DNA from: Polytrichum commune
Lineage: Eukaryota; Streptophyta; Polytrichopsida; Polytrichales; Polytrichaceae
Length of the DNA stretch: 64,000 bases
Assembly: GCA_950295325.1 (NCBI GenBank)
Contig: OX485805.1
Coordinates: forward strand, 50,182,758 to 50,246,757
Direction of reading: 5' to 3'
This document shows positions 25,501 to 35,576 of the stretch, piece after piece. Position 1 is the stretch's first letter. The number at the start of each line of letters is the position of its first letter. Both the position numbers and the translations under genes were made by a program. The notes under the pieces were generated by a model that was not told the DNA's origin, made no database searches, and was given only the letters and a program-made list of their open reading frames with translations.

Positions 25501-25653
25501 AGAAGAAGTAGCAGTACCGGTCACGGCGGACGAGGAGCCCTCCCCGCAGGAGGAGGAGTCCGAGTCGATCAAATCTTGGAGAGGGTTGCAGAGAGGCGAG
25601 GAGGGCGAGTGACACCGAATCTTCTTCTCCGAAGGCCGCGCACGCGAGGCCAT
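10582..25653 (-). CDS. CuAO: Peroxisomal copper-containing primary amine oxidase (13 exons, 819 aa)
   Basis: Oxidises primary amines (in plants mainly putrescine and other polyamines) to aldehyde, ammonia and H2O2. Exons on the minus strand, 5' to 3': 25326-25653, 24019-24128, 23161-23475, 21375-21487, 20169-20322, 19361-19537, 17419-17634, 16199-16435, 14090-14275, 13447-13587, 12527-12795, 11539-11620, 10582-10713; all have GT-AG borders and the phases join to 2460 nt. N2 domain starts near residue 121 ([10 protein letters not shown]). NYEY at 539-542 supplies the TPQ cofactor Tyr540; FDAGED holds the probable catalytic base Asp456; copper ligands are His590 and His592 (HQH) and His756 ([10 protein letters not shown]). 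The last residues are SKL, a type 1 peroxisomal signal. The first ~115 residues are low-complexity (Ser/Glu/Ala) and lack family similarity. Start chosen at MASRARP; an in-frame ATG 25 codons upstream (25728) is an alternative. Introns reach ~2 kb and are full of repeats. Confidence 0.95.
10870..11188. mobile_element. TIR MITE, 319 bp, in CuAO intron 12
   Basis: Arms of about 43 bp: GGACACGTTTACACTAGGGT on the left and, inverted, GGATGGATTACACTAAGGT on the right, both continuing into ACCAAAGAAACTCCAAAAT. Flanks CAA and TAA. It lies wholly in the intron between the last two CuAO exons. Confidence 0.8.
11740..11845 (+). mobile_element. 5S-rRNA-like segment in CuAO intron 11
   Basis: AATCCCATAGGAACTCCAAG followed by TTGAGCTGCCTAAGG and CTCGGATGGGTGACCTTCCT corresponds in order and spacing to the internal promoter part of plant 5S rRNA (ATCCCATCAGAACTCC, AGTTAAGCGTGCTTGG, AGGATGGGTGACCTCCTGG). 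It is diverged and lacks a clean 5S 5' end, so it is not a working 5S gene. Known carriers of such sequence are 5S-derived SINEs and Cassandra-type TRIM elements; which applies here I cannot tell. Element borders unknown. Confidence 0.7.
12040..12380 (+). repeat. Dispersed repeat family C, copy 1 (CuAO intron 11)
   Basis: TTGATTGGATAGGAGGCATA, TATCACCCATAAATTGATGA and TCACATCCATTACCTAGTGG correspond in order to blocks in the copy at 18230-18490. Non-coding, moderately diverged. Confidence 0.55.
12831..13336. repeat. Pair of ~120-bp direct repeats in CuAO intron 10
   Basis: 12831-12955 and 13214-13336 share TTGACATGAAA/TTGATATGAAA, GGCAGAGTGGACA/GACAGAGTGGACA, GTTATGTCCA and ATACAAAC, in the same orientation about 380 bp apart. 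The spacer has its own repeat of ATTCCATCACTCAATG. Could be a small direct-repeat transposon or a local duplication. Confidence 0.55.
14276..16198 (-). other. CuAO intron 8
   Basis: Nearly 2 kb and, unlike most other CuAO introns, without an identifiable repeat. Several overlapping short frames on both strands show no family features. Confidence 0.6.
16811..17156. mobile_element. TIR element (~346 bp) in CuAO intron 7
   Basis: Left end TACACACTCTAAACTCCGTA, right end inverted TATGGAGTTTAGAGTGTA; TIR about 24-28 bp. Interior is non-coding and AT-rich. Target duplication not clear. Confidence 0.6.
18077..18216. repeat. 34-bp tandem repeat, four copies (CuAO intron 6)
   Basis: Unit GTGCACCCGCGTGGGTAGGT then ATGGTCAATGTTGT, four nearly identical copies from 18077 to 18212 plus a partial fifth. 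The first copy has ACGTGG where others have GCGTGG. Confidence 0.9.
18230..18490 (+). repeat. Dispersed repeat family C, copy 2 (CuAO intron 6)
   Basis: AATTGGATATAAGGAGGCAC, TATCACCCGTGATTGATGA and CACATCCATTTCCTAGTT match the intron 11 copy. It directly follows the 34-bp tandem array. Confidence 0.55.
18990..19325 (+). repeat. Dispersed repeat family B, CuAO intron 6 copy
   Basis: Blocks CTTAGGATATGAAACAC, TTAGCAAATCCAAA, CTCATAATTTTTG and CCTAACCACATACCACTCAA recur at 5296-5540 (+) and, inverted, at 58370-58735. Partial relatives occur near 35850-35910 and 53270. Non-coding; class unknown. Confidence 0.7.
19691..20017. mobile_element. Long foldback element (~327 bp) in CuAO intron 5
   Basis: Two arms of roughly 145-150 bp are inverted copies (GGAGATTTGGT, GTTGTTTTGC, CAATACTTTCCAT, GGTGCATCCTTGGAG, GTTTGAACGAAGA all recur inverted), joined by a short loop near 19850-19880. 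The outer ends are TAATCC/GGATTA. Being in an intron on a transcribed strand, it would form a long hairpin in the pre-mRNA. Confidence 0.8.
20717..21140 (+). repeat. Dispersed repeat family A, copies 4 and 5 head-to-tail in CuAO intron 4
   Basis: Two plus-orientation copies (20717-20912 and 20917-21140) lie directly one after the other. Shared blocks: GAGTTTGAG, ATAACCGGTT, TGGACTTGGAAA and GATTTTGCCCA/GATCATGCCCA. Copy 5 is the better preserved. Confidence 0.75.
21672..21896 (+). repeat. Dispersed repeat family A, copy 6, CuAO intron 3
   Basis: GAACGGGGAGAACCAACAGC to ATGCCCAAAAATCTCCC, same orientation as the two intron 4 copies. It lies immediately upstream (in the transcript sense) of the exon at 21375-21487. 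Confidence 0.75.
22557..22920. repeat. GC-rich CATGGGTGGG minisatellite (CuAO intron 3)
   Basis: Degenerate 9-11-bp units (GGCATGGGTG, GGCATGGGCG) in two blocks, 22557-22716 and 22791-22920, split by an AT-rich piece. The left edge is in the opposite sense (CCCATGCCCAT), making it partly palindromic. Open frames here (e.g. 22478-22784) are repeat-derived. Confidence 0.9.
24129..25325 (-). other. CuAO intron 1
   Basis: 1.2 kb; GT donor after the first coding exon, AG acceptor before the exon encoding [10 protein letters not shown]. No repeat recognised. Confidence 0.7.
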
Positions 25654-26900
25654 TGACAGCCGAGAGGAGCTCCTGCCTGCTGGAATCTGGATCCAACCTC
25701 GCAAATTACTGAATTCCTGCAACTCCAAGTTACGGTATGCGATTCGGTGGGTGTTATTCGGTTACTTTTCTTTATCGGAACACAGGTTTATATTTGATTT
25801 GATTGGGGTGTGGTTAGGTGAGGATCAAAGAACAAACACCATAAGCTAAACACACAATGATGTTTAAAAGAGATTGGACTGCGTCTTCCCATTTTATCAA
25901 CTACTCCACGCTCAATAGTGAGCACAGAATTGGGAGGACTTATAAGTATATTCTGTTAAGAATAACCAACCTAAACTAAATTAGGAGAGGTCCCATTTTC
26001 AATCCCATTTTTGTTGATGCTTCTTCATCATCGTAGATTTGCTAATGCAACACAAAGTTTTGTTGTGTAAATCTAGCTAGTTGGTAGAAGTTGAAGAATG
26101 ACGTGACCCACATACCTTAATAATCTTCCGCACGATGCTGATGAGTCCACCTATCAAATCTTGAGCAGCTTAATTAGAATATAATTCACCGGCTCCGACG
26201 CAGTTGATGATCATGAGCATAACTAACTTATCCCTGTCCAAGACTCCGCTACTAAACAACAAACTCTCTGCAAGTTTTTGATGCTCTTCTTCATCCCCGC
26301 ATCGACTCCGACAACTGCTGAATCTGAACCTCCGAGGACTCTACGGTCAGTGCCACTTCCTCGCAGTCTTCCATCTCTCCACCACAACATCTGAAACTCT
26401 CGAATCCCCCGCTTTGCCTCCACCATACAGAGATCAAATCCGGGTCCTACCCCCAATTTACTATCTCAAACCACCAAACCACCAGTCCTGCCTTCAATTT
26501 ATATACATTTCAAATTAATCAATCCCAGCCTCTGATGATTGTAGCAGCAGCAGCATCGACGATCGACGACCCTGCAACGTGATGAATTAAGTATTTCTCC
26601 AAAGAACGAATTTTGTGTCTCGAGTTCGCTATTGTGCTTCCGACAAGCAATTATAGGGGAGGAGGTGGGTGCGTCGGAGCCGTAGGAATCCGCCCCGGTG
26701 CTTCCGACGTTGCAAAAGGCACGCCTTTAGTGAAGGTCTCACGGACGACGCGGACGGCGATGGCGATGGATCGATGGATGGATCGCTCTCATCGGCGCCG
26801 TGCATGAGGTCCCCCCAACTAATGAATGAGCATTTTTGGGGCCTTGGATGGATGGATGGATGGATAAATAGGTGACTCATCATCATCATAACTATGTTGT
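25654..26900 (-). promoter_or_regulatory. CuAO 5' UTR and upstream region
   Basis: The ~80 bp next to the start codon are GC-rich and free of repeats. Further upstream comes the dispersed repeat 25797-26125, then a CT/GC-richer stretch 26220-26870 with a (GGAT)n run. No TATA box or transcription start could be fixed. Open frames at 26223-26889 look like chance. Confidence 0.35.
25797..26125 (+). repeat. Dispersed repeat (copy also at 53704-54041) in the CuAO 5' flank
   Basis: GGATCAAAGAACAAAC, GATTGGACTGCGTCTTC, CTCAATAGTGA and TTGCTAATGCAACACA recur in order at 53704-54041. Its left end (GTGTGGTTAGGTGAGGATCAA) is related to one edge of family B. It sits 150-470 bp upstream of the CuAO start codon and may overlap its promoter or 5' UTR. 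Confidence 0.7.
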
Positions 26901-27195
26901 GGTTTTTGGTGGAGTTTTTGTTGTTTTGTTTTGTTTTATAATCATAACATTGTTAAGCTTCGTGCTTCCTCACCCCTTTTTGAATAAAAGATTAGCCTTC
27001 TTTCACAAGAATCTCGCCGGGGAACAACTAAGACTTCGGTTGTCATTTTTGAGAGTCACAACAAGTTTATTTCCAACCCTTCGTTCGATTATTCTTTTGT
27101 CTGGTAAGGTAATTGGTAGGTGGAGCTTAGCAATGTTATGGTTTTGTTTTTGTTTTTTAGTTTCCTCTTGCTTGGAGCTAACAAACAAACACAGT

Positions 27196-28010
27196 GATCT
27201 TGCCCATGTCCATTTTGATGTTGGTATTGAGCATCATGATGACACAGTGGTGCATGTTTTGTAACTAGTCTTAATCTTGGTACATGTTGATGTTGTGTGG
27301 ACCAATCCAAGTTTTAACTCTCCATAGACATTCAAGGGATTTTTGTCTCAAGAGTAAAGCCAATTCAATCATTTACTCATGAAGATTTATCACCACAACT
27401 GTGTGTTTTTGTTGGTTAGGTCCAACTTTGTCCCAAATTGTTGTTAGTTTTTGTATTGGTAGTATATATTTTGTTTTCCTTTTTTCCATTGGATGGAGTT
27501 GACTAAGATGACATGGTTCAACCTAGTCAAGTAGTTTTAAATCTCTTCTAAAGTGAGCCCAATATCTACGTAGCATGTTCCATGGCTTAAATAAATGGTG
27601 CATCTGATGCATCATTTGGGAATTATGCATACATATATAAGTCCTTCTAAATTCCTGGGTCCATAGAACTTCGTGGTTGGGCATAATAATGTTATCAACA
27701 GAATGATCTTGCCACATCCATTTTGATGTTTGGGCCAAGCATCATGGTGACACGGTGTTTGCTTTGTCTTGTCATAGTCGTTGATCTTTATAGATGTTGG
27801 CATTGCGTGGACCAATCCCAAATTCATTGTCATTCTCTCAATGTTTAAATGTTTAAGATGATTGGACCTATCACCACAACTATGTCTCTTTTTGTCCAAC
27901 CTCCAGGATTTTCTTGCTTGGGAGCCTACTTGAATACGGCGATCTTGCATGGATCCATTTTGATGTTTGGATCGAGCATCACAATGATGACTCATCTTGT
28001 AACAAATTAT
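27196..28010. repeat. Three degenerate direct repeats
   Basis: GATCTTGCC(A/C)...TCCATTTTGATGTT then a GAGCATCATGATGACAC-like block starts near 27198, 27705 and 27943; the first two continue through GTGGACCAATCC to ATCACCACAACT. No coding sequence recognised in 26900-28430 beyond this. Confidence 0.6.
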
Positions 28011-28439
28011 TAATCCTAGTGAGTGGATTGTTTTGAGCCTTACAACACTTGAGGGGGTTGAGAAGGGGTCATGTTTCTTTCAATAACATCACCATGTTAT
28101 TTGCTTCCAATGCATCTAAGAGTTTATTAAGTGTTATTATCTAAAGATAAACATGTGTGCAAAAAGAGGACATTGAGAGGAATCCAATGATGTCATAAAT
28201 ACTCCAAAAAAAAATCAAACTCTCTAAGTTACAATAGGTGATTTTAGAGCTTAAAGATGTTATGTAACTATGAGATGTTATCTAACTATGGTCGGGAGGT
28301 TGAGCTTAGACCAAGATCTGATTGGTCTATGATTATAATTAAATGTTACAATGAAAATAAACCGAGTTCTTCAACTCATCATTTTGATTGATAGTTGTGA
28401 TTATGAAAGTTAGTGGCAAACCTATGTATTTTTAATACA

Positions 28440-28860
28440 TCTCCCACATGTTTGCTGTCAATTTTTTTTTTACCATTAATATATTCTATGTCAAAATCAG
28501 ACTCTTGTAACAATTTCATCCGCCTACACTGCATTCTATTCTAATGATGTTGGATTGATAAATATCTCAAAGATTCACGGTTTGTTTCAATCTTCAACTT
28601 TACCCCTAGTAGCTAATATCTCCAAACCTTTAGCGAATGGATCACTGCAAATAATTTCTTTTCATCAACTAGATAATGCAACTCAACAATGCTCAACTTA
28701 TGAGATTCGTAAGCAACTACTTTTTTAACTTGCATCAAAACTACACCAGTAGCTAAATCACTAGTATTGGTATATAATATTATATTTTCTTTCAAGTAAT
28801 CTATAATGGTTAAGAGATGAGTTTGAGTTAACACGGATTTCAAAGTCTGAAAGTTCAACT
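28440..28860 (-). pseudogene. RNase H remnant (Ty3/gypsy)
   Basis: Open reading of 81 codons with LYTNTSDLATGVVLMQ, VAYESHKLSIVELHY and VDEKKLFAVIHSLKVWRY, the characteristic RNase H block that follows RT in gypsy elements. After the last motif the frame is broken, but YLLG, NRESLRYL and LLQESDFDIEYINGK remain readable to about 28440, where recognisable coding sequence ends. Confidence 0.85.
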
Positions 28861-29120
28861 CACACTTAGGGGTCTAATCTATCACGTTACTTTTATCTTT
28901 CAACAATGGGTCATAGAGGCAACTATTTTAGAATATCCTCTCACAAATATTTTATAGTAGCTTGCAAGACCTAAAAAATTTCTCACCTCAGTCTTGTCTT
29001 ATGGTACTGGCCCCTAAGCAACTACTTTGATATTTCTAGGATTTGCATAAATTCCGTGATATGAGATGGCATGACTAAGAAATTCAACACGCGAGGTAAA
29101 AAAAAGCAAATTCACTTAGC

Positions 29121-29690
29121 TTAGCATATAATTAAATTTTTTCTCAATTTTTCAAAAATTTGTCTAAGATGTTGTTCGTGTTCCTCCTCTATCTTGGAGT
29201 TCATCATGATATCATTTATTAATAGAAGTACAAACTTACCCAAATGATCACAAAATAGTGAATTCATCAAAGTCACAAACGTAGCCAAAGCATTAGTAAG
29301 TTCAAGAGACATTGGAACATACTCATAATGCCCTAAACATGGTTTAAATCCATTTTTCTCAATGTCAAATTTTTTTATTCGAATTTCATGATATCTATTT
29401 CTCAAATTTATTTAAAAAAATATTTTTAATCCATATAGGTGATAAAAAAAACTATCATCAACGCCCGGCAAAGGAAAGTTATTTTTTATAATGAATTTAT
29501 TTAGACTATGGTTATCTACACAAAATCTTAATGATCCATCTTTATTTTTAATAAAGAAGACATGAGCTCTCAAGGTGATTTGTTAGGCCTAATGTATCAT
29601 TTGTTCAACAAATCCTTTAGTTGATTATCAAGCTCAACATTTTGAGCTAGAGAATGAGGATATGGTGCCTTAGCTATAGGTTAACCATAA
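29121..29690 (-). pseudogene. Reverse transcriptase remnant (Ty3/gypsy)
   Basis: From right to left: APYPHSLAQN, YIRPNKSP and KIKMDH (counterparts of the RT entry and FVKKKDGS motifs), then the RYHEIRI and YEYVPMSLELTNALATF motifs and LLLINDIMMNS in place of the catalytic (Y/F)-x-D-D box. One of the two catalytic aspartates is Asn here. Multiple in-frame stops occur before 29405. Confidence 0.85.
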
Positions 29691-30149
29691 CCAAATCAAT
29701 AGCATGGTCAACCTCTCTCATATGTGGCAACTCATTTAACTCTTCAGGAAATATATCTTTGAAGCCATCCAATAATTATTAGTCACATTCTCAACTTTAT
29801 TTAGATATATTAAAAATACTTTATGATTTTTCCTACCACATCTTTTTATTTGTAAATGAGAAAGCATAAGAACGCTTCACAATGATTTTTTTACCTCTAA
29901 TAGAGAAAGACTTATCATTTTGAAGTTTTTCATAGATTGTTATTTCCTTGCATGCAATCCATGCATCCATGCGCTTTAGCCACATCATTTCTCATATCAC
30001 CTCATATCTTGCTCCTCCCCAAACTTCAAAATTTGCCTTAGTATCTACTCCTTGAGTGTTCACATTAACCTTCAACATGCGGTGACTAATAAAACTTGGT
30101 TGATTGTTTGGCAACCATATTGAACAAAGCTTAATAGGAATCAAATGAG

Positions 30150-30260
30150 TCATATCTTGTAAGTAAGTGAAACTGACATCATATTATGAGTGCTACCATA
30201 ATCAATGAAAATCATTAAAGAGAAAGTAAAGTTTATATTTCCCTTTATTTGAAGCATTGT
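30150..30260 (-). pseudogene. Retropepsin-like remnant
   Basis: Minus-strand reading near 30190-30220 gives FIDYGSTHNMM, matching the active-site context of gypsy aspartic proteases (usually D-S/T-G-S-T-H-N). The residue after Asp is Tyr, and stop codons follow shortly, so it is not functional. It sits in the expected place between gag and RT. Confidence 0.55.
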
Positions 30261-30550
30261 TGGCTCTTGTTCTATATCCATGTTCATAATTGCAGTTGAC
30301 ATGCTAGGAACTATTTTCTTGCTTGGCTCACGATCTAACCCATCACCGTTATCTTGTTCTACCTCTAGAGTTGCTCATTTACTTTTAAACATTGGGCATT
30401 CAAAGTTTCGATGTTAGGCCTATGACACTTAAAACATAACATTTTTCTTGATATGCTCATCCTAATCCTCCTTGCTAAGGATCAAAGTCTTGTTCCCTTG
30501 ATTGAACTTTGCAAATTCAGAAGGTTAGAAGTCTTAGAAAACTTGGCAGA

Positions 30551-31030
30551 CTAGGAGCTTTGATTGGTAGGATAATTAGAAGCTATGGATCTTTTCCCTA
30601 ATTGATTTTTATTCCTCTTCATCCTACTATTGACTTCTCTTTCAAAATTCATAGCCAAACCATAAGCCTCATCTAAAGTCTTTGGACTATGAGCACTAAC
30701 TTTGAACTTGATTGAATCTTTTAAGTTGCGGACAAATAATTCAATTTTGTCACTCTCACCCCAATTGGAAAAATAAACAATGTGTTCATCAAACTTTGAT
30801 TTGAATTTCGTAACTAACAAATTTCGTTTGTTTCAAGTCATACAACCTTTGGCACATATCCTCTCCATACTTGTCAGGGAGGAATCGATGAAGAAACAAC
30901 TCTTTGAAAACACTCCATATTGATAGGTCCACGTCCACAAGTTTCTTGGTCCCTTTTCAACATATCAAACCAGACACGAGCCTTGTCTTGAAGAAAAATC
31001 AACGTGGCCTTGATTTTATCGAGAGTTGTC
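30551..31030 (-). pseudogene. Retrotransposon gag remnant
   Basis: Minus-strand reading gives a retrotrans_gag-like stretch: an ARVWFDMLKRD-type motif near 30970, then a frameshift, then HRFLPDKYGEDMCQRLYDL, then a 89-residue open stretch with LFVRNLKDSIKFKV and DEAYGLAMNFER. A degraded CCHC knuckle (CFKCH then C) lies further on, near 30405-30450. At least one frameshift separates the two halves. Confidence 0.75.
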
Positions 31031-34000
31031 TAATGCTCATGCACATGTTCTCAATTTGGAATGGTCTAATTCCTATGCACTAAATGTGGAGTTGTCTAGC
31101 TCTAGTCCACCATCTTACACACTGGCACATGTGATTAGAATATTCAATCATCCATCAATATGTCTAGTTCCATTATAATCAAGATCACACATATCGAGGG
31201 TGGACGATAGAATGTCACATTGTTACATGGTGGATTCTCTTGTGATGGGTTGATGAATTGGTAATTGTTAGCAATGGGTGAATTGGTTCAAGATTTTGGA
31301 CATCATTCTCTCTTAATGATTTAAAAAATGCTTGCATTCAACCTAAAAGTCAAATGCAAATTTGAGAAGGACGGTTACCATGTTCATTCAAAAAGGATTT
31401 CATAATGGATCCTTAAACTTTGACATCTTGGGCAACTTACCACACTAGGGGAGTTCACTGTGATCGTAAACACAAAACAATCAACAATCAAATATAGAGT
31501 CCCTAAGATTCATCGCAGATAAAAACATATTCTCATAAAATTAATTTTTAATCTAGGTGGTCAACAATGTGACAAAGAACGTTAAAGAGTAACATAAGTT
31601 GTTTTAAAACAATATACAAATATTAACATTAGAATAATACACACAAAAAAGTAAATTGATGAATTATTCTCACATGATGTCATTATCCCCAATAAAATAC
31701 CCTTGATTACATGCAAATGATTGATGAACCTCTATAGGTAATGAACTCCCCAAGTAGAATGTCATTAAAAATCAAAGATCAATTAGTTAGTAGAGTGTAG
31801 GTGGGAGCCTCAAGTATTCATGAACTTGGTTCGTGCCCTCTCCTTGTGCTAGACACATCTTGATTCTTGAAAGGCTTACCCATGCCATGATTGAATGCCA
31901 TTGCCATGACACACTAAATGTCTAGCTTTTTAAGAAACCTTCTCCCATTTTCCATTGAACCAACACAATGACCTCGAACATAGGATCCATTTTTTAAAAA
32001 ACATTTAGATAGATGGGTTCTCTTTACGAGGGAACCGCGTTTTAGATAGATCATAATGATGTGGTGGCCCATATCTCAAAATTGTATCCAGTCTTTGGTA
32101 GAACTTTAACATTGGGAAAATCATCCCATTGCACATTCCACAGAATATCGTGACATAGTGTGATTCACACTAATTGCGAGAGATTCTCTCCTCGTTATGA
32201 TGCTTTGGTGACGCCTGGCACACTTTTCAAGCCAATCATGACACCTCATATTCAAGCCCTCTCAAGAGTGGACACGCATGCCAAAGTTTTGCAATGATGT
32301 TTTCAAGCACACATACATTCCATGTTTGGCATCGTGCTTGATAAGCATCTCCACTTTTTCAAGGTGGTCTTGTGGTACATTAAAAATGCTAGATTAGATT
32401 ACTAGACCAAGAAATCATGTTTATTTATGTGGAATTTCACATCAAGTTCCCAAACTTGGACATTTTCAGGGTCTTGGATGGTCATGTGTGATATGCCAAC
32501 CATATTCACATGCAATGCAATTATCCCAACTTCATGTTCAGATTTATTGTCACCAACATAATGAACTTGTTGAATTTCAATCAAGCTCCAAAGTAGTTTG
32601 ATATTTAGTTGAACATATGATTCATGACTCTTGCAAAATATCTTCAAATAGGTCAATTATATTGGTAAAGATGGTCACCAATGGGGTGAACCGTCTCAAT
32701 ACACTACCATGCATACATTCCGTTGTCTAAGGGAGCATTCATATTACCTAACCTAATGTACGTTTCATTCACGACAAATGTTAGTGCAAGACGTGTCCTT
32801 ATCCATCTATAAAATATCGTCTCTTAAGACCCTTTACTAGTGCTTGAGTATAAAGCCCTCTATCCTAGGTAGGTGCAGTGAATATAAAATAACAAAACTC
32901 ATGTTCAACCAACATGAGCACAACATTGGATAACAACCCTCGCATATTATGTTCACCATAATACTCTATTTTCCCCTCTAACCTCACTTTGGGGAAACAA
33001 AGTTATAATGACCATTGCATATTATTTATTGGCTTTGTCTGTAGGACAGAGACTATGCATCAACTTCTTCAATCCAAAAGGAAATTTCCTAACCACTTTG
33101 CATTCACACTTGGACGTTACTTGTTCTTGTTATTTTTGGTTCACTTTATTTAATGTGGATGTTATATATATATATCACTATAATTGCACCCTAAAATGCA
33201 TTGAAAGAAATCTAGTTAACTATAGTTATTTGGTAGTTTTTTATTATCTATTTTAAAATTTTCGGGTGATAAATGAGTAGCTTCAATCCTTGACCCACAT
33301 TTGAGAAGAAGGTGCACAAAATCCAAGAAAGGTTTGGTATAATAAATAGCCATGGATTGGCATGAGCAAAGTGAACAACTACAATTGTAGTCTTTCATAG
33401 TAAAGGACAGAGCCTCACGGTTCTACCGTTTTCTTGTTCCAAGGCTCGTCAACCTTTTGATAGTGTTAGGGTTAAAAAAAAAAGACCACTTGGTATTGTT
33501 TCAAAGGTAGAAAGCTTGGAATAAGATTCTAATCACACCTCTCTCAATGTTTGAAAATTTCCTCCAATCGAGATATTTAGAATTCTTAGATTGAATGTAA
33601 GATTTCTCAAATTCTCATGTAGCTTTCAAACATGACATCTCTAACAAACTAAGAGTCTTGGTGAGCCTGCAAGATGTGGATCAACTCATGAAAGTATAAC
33701 ATCAAAATTGCCAAGTAGATTAATTGTTCACATCTTAGGGTGAATGCCCATCCCACCTCGCTTTACCAAATAACCAAAGTCTTCCTAAAAATTGGGTGAA
33801 GCTCTCTTGGTTATGGTAGTTGCATCCTAGCTATCCCTCATGGGGGGCACTGGCGAAAAACGTAGGAACTACGTGCGATAAAATATAGGGTCTTGTATAA
33901 AAATTTGGCGTAAAATTTGTAAAATTACTAGATGTAGTATAGGGTGCTCTGGGATTGTGAAACATGATTATATGTAATATAGCATTTGACAAAACATGAC

Positions 34001-34194
34001 AAATTACCTAAGTGGTACATATAAAATAGCATGGAGAAAAAAATGATAGTTTCAAAAATTAAATACTTTGCCACCAAAATATAAAACCGGCCCCACTTTA
34101 GACCTTTCGAAAATTGCATAAATGAAAAAAAAATGCCGGCTAATTGCCTAAATACATTATGAAATGGGGGCTATCAACCAATAAATTTTGCACT
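31031..34194. other. Non-coding, nothing recognised
   Basis: AT-rich sequence beyond the gag end of the gypsy remnant. I looked for an LTR or primer-binding site and found none. The short open frames (e.g. 32402-32656, 33008-33256) show no family features. Confidence 0.4.
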
Positions 34195-34450
34195 CTCTAG
34201 GCCCACTCTCGGGTAAAAATTGAAAAATCCGAGCTACCTCCAGAAAGCTCGGCAATTAGCCGTTTCCTCTACAGAACTCCCCGGACTCTGCTCCCGCCCT
34301 CTCTCACCCCCGCCTCCATCAACCCTAGTTGGCAAACCTCAACTTGGTGCAAGAGTGGCACTCTGCTTCTCCGAGGCCCTAGAACAATAAGAGGATTCGG
34401 CTTCCAAACAATCAAAAACAATCAAACAATCACCACCGGAAGCCTGGACA
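34195..34450. other. GC-richer island, promoter-like but without a gene
   Basis: Stands out in AT-rich surroundings: CT-rich CCCGCCCTCTCTCACCCCCG, CATCAACCCTAG (a telobox-like AACCCTA), and a small hairpin CCGAGCT...AGCTCGG. No open frame of note follows in either direction. May be a detached promoter/5' UTR piece carried by a repeat. Confidence 0.3.
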
Positions 34451-35445
34451 TATAAGTAATATAGGGTACCATAAAATCAACCATCCAAGAATTTATAATT
34501 ACCAATAGGGTGCAAATAATCACAACAATTTACCATTATTTCAAAAATTACCATCCCTTATAATCCTTTCTCATAGGTAAATAGCCCCCATTTTAATAGG
34601 TCATTATCGCAAGTGTATGCAAAATATACAAGGGAGTGCCCCCCCCCCCCCGAGAGCTATCCCAACGCACCTACTAGCACTTGTTATGGAGATATTCAAG
34701 CAGGTTCTAGTTAAGTATATTGTTTTGTCTAAGTGTGGATTGCCATTTGGAGTCTTATGTTGCTATAACTTGTCACTGAGAGTAATATCTTTTACCCACA
34801 TAACATAAGTAGTTAGTATTCACACTGAAGAATATGATATAACTTAGTTGGTAAAAAATGACACTAACGGTTATAATTATAAAAACCCGTAACTCCAAAT
34901 GGTAACCCACACTAATTAGACAAAGCAATGTAGCTTTCACATGTGTTTGTTGCTTTAACTACCAATTAATGACATGTTGGATAATTTTTGAAGCAAGGTC
35001 AAATGCTTTACCACTCATCTACTGTACCACTGCTTTTTGTTAATGAAGCTCCTCACGCCCTCATAGCTAAAACTAAGAGCAACCAATCACAAGGACCGGA
35101 GGCGCGCTTTTCAAAGGTCCTACATTCTTGCTTCATCTCTAGGTATTGATGGGAAGATCAATGTTTGAGGTTTAAAACCTTCATTTTTTAAACCATGTCA
35201 CATCCTTTGCCAATTAGGCTCAGGACTAGATAACATCAATGTTGTGGAGGCCATGGTTTTAAAACAAACTTTTAGGCTAAGTATGGTTCCACTAAAGTCA
35301 TGTGGGAAGGGGCATAGTTCATATAGAACCCATGGTCTTCTAGATCTTGTTTAAAGATGAACTTACATAAAAAAACGTTGTAACATGGACATGAGAAAAT
35401 AAGGAGGCTCAAATTACTTTAAAAACAAGGACTTTCAACATCCCG

Positions 35446-35576
35446 AGATCCATAACAATGTTCTATGGGATTGACAATATTCCACAAAATATTTCCGGAT
35501 ACTCCCCACATTTAGTCTGAATGTGGGGAATATTATGTGGAATACTGTCAGTCCCACAAAACATTGTTATGGATCT
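35446..35576. mobile_element. Near-perfect 131-bp foldback
   Basis: Arms of ~62 bp (AGATCCATAACAATGTT, GACAATATTCCACA, CTCCCCACATT) recur inverted as AATGTGGGG, TGTGGAATACTGTC and AACATTGTTATGGATCT around a loop of about 7 nt (TAGTCTG). Intergenic. Most likely a very small MITE; hairpin-forming RNA if transcribed. Confidence 0.75.

Larger units (their letters stand above)
28440..31030 (-). mobile_element. Decayed Ty3/gypsy retrotransposon, gag-PR-RT-RNase H order
   Basis: Read on the minus strand, remnants occur in the order gag, zinc knuckle, protease, reverse transcriptase, RNase H, as in Ty3/gypsy elements. Frames shift repeatedly and stop codons interrupt every domain, so it is dead. No integrase is recognisable to the left of the RNase H remnant and no LTR pair was found. 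Several codons at catalytic sites have changed (see the domain entries). Confidence 0.85.
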
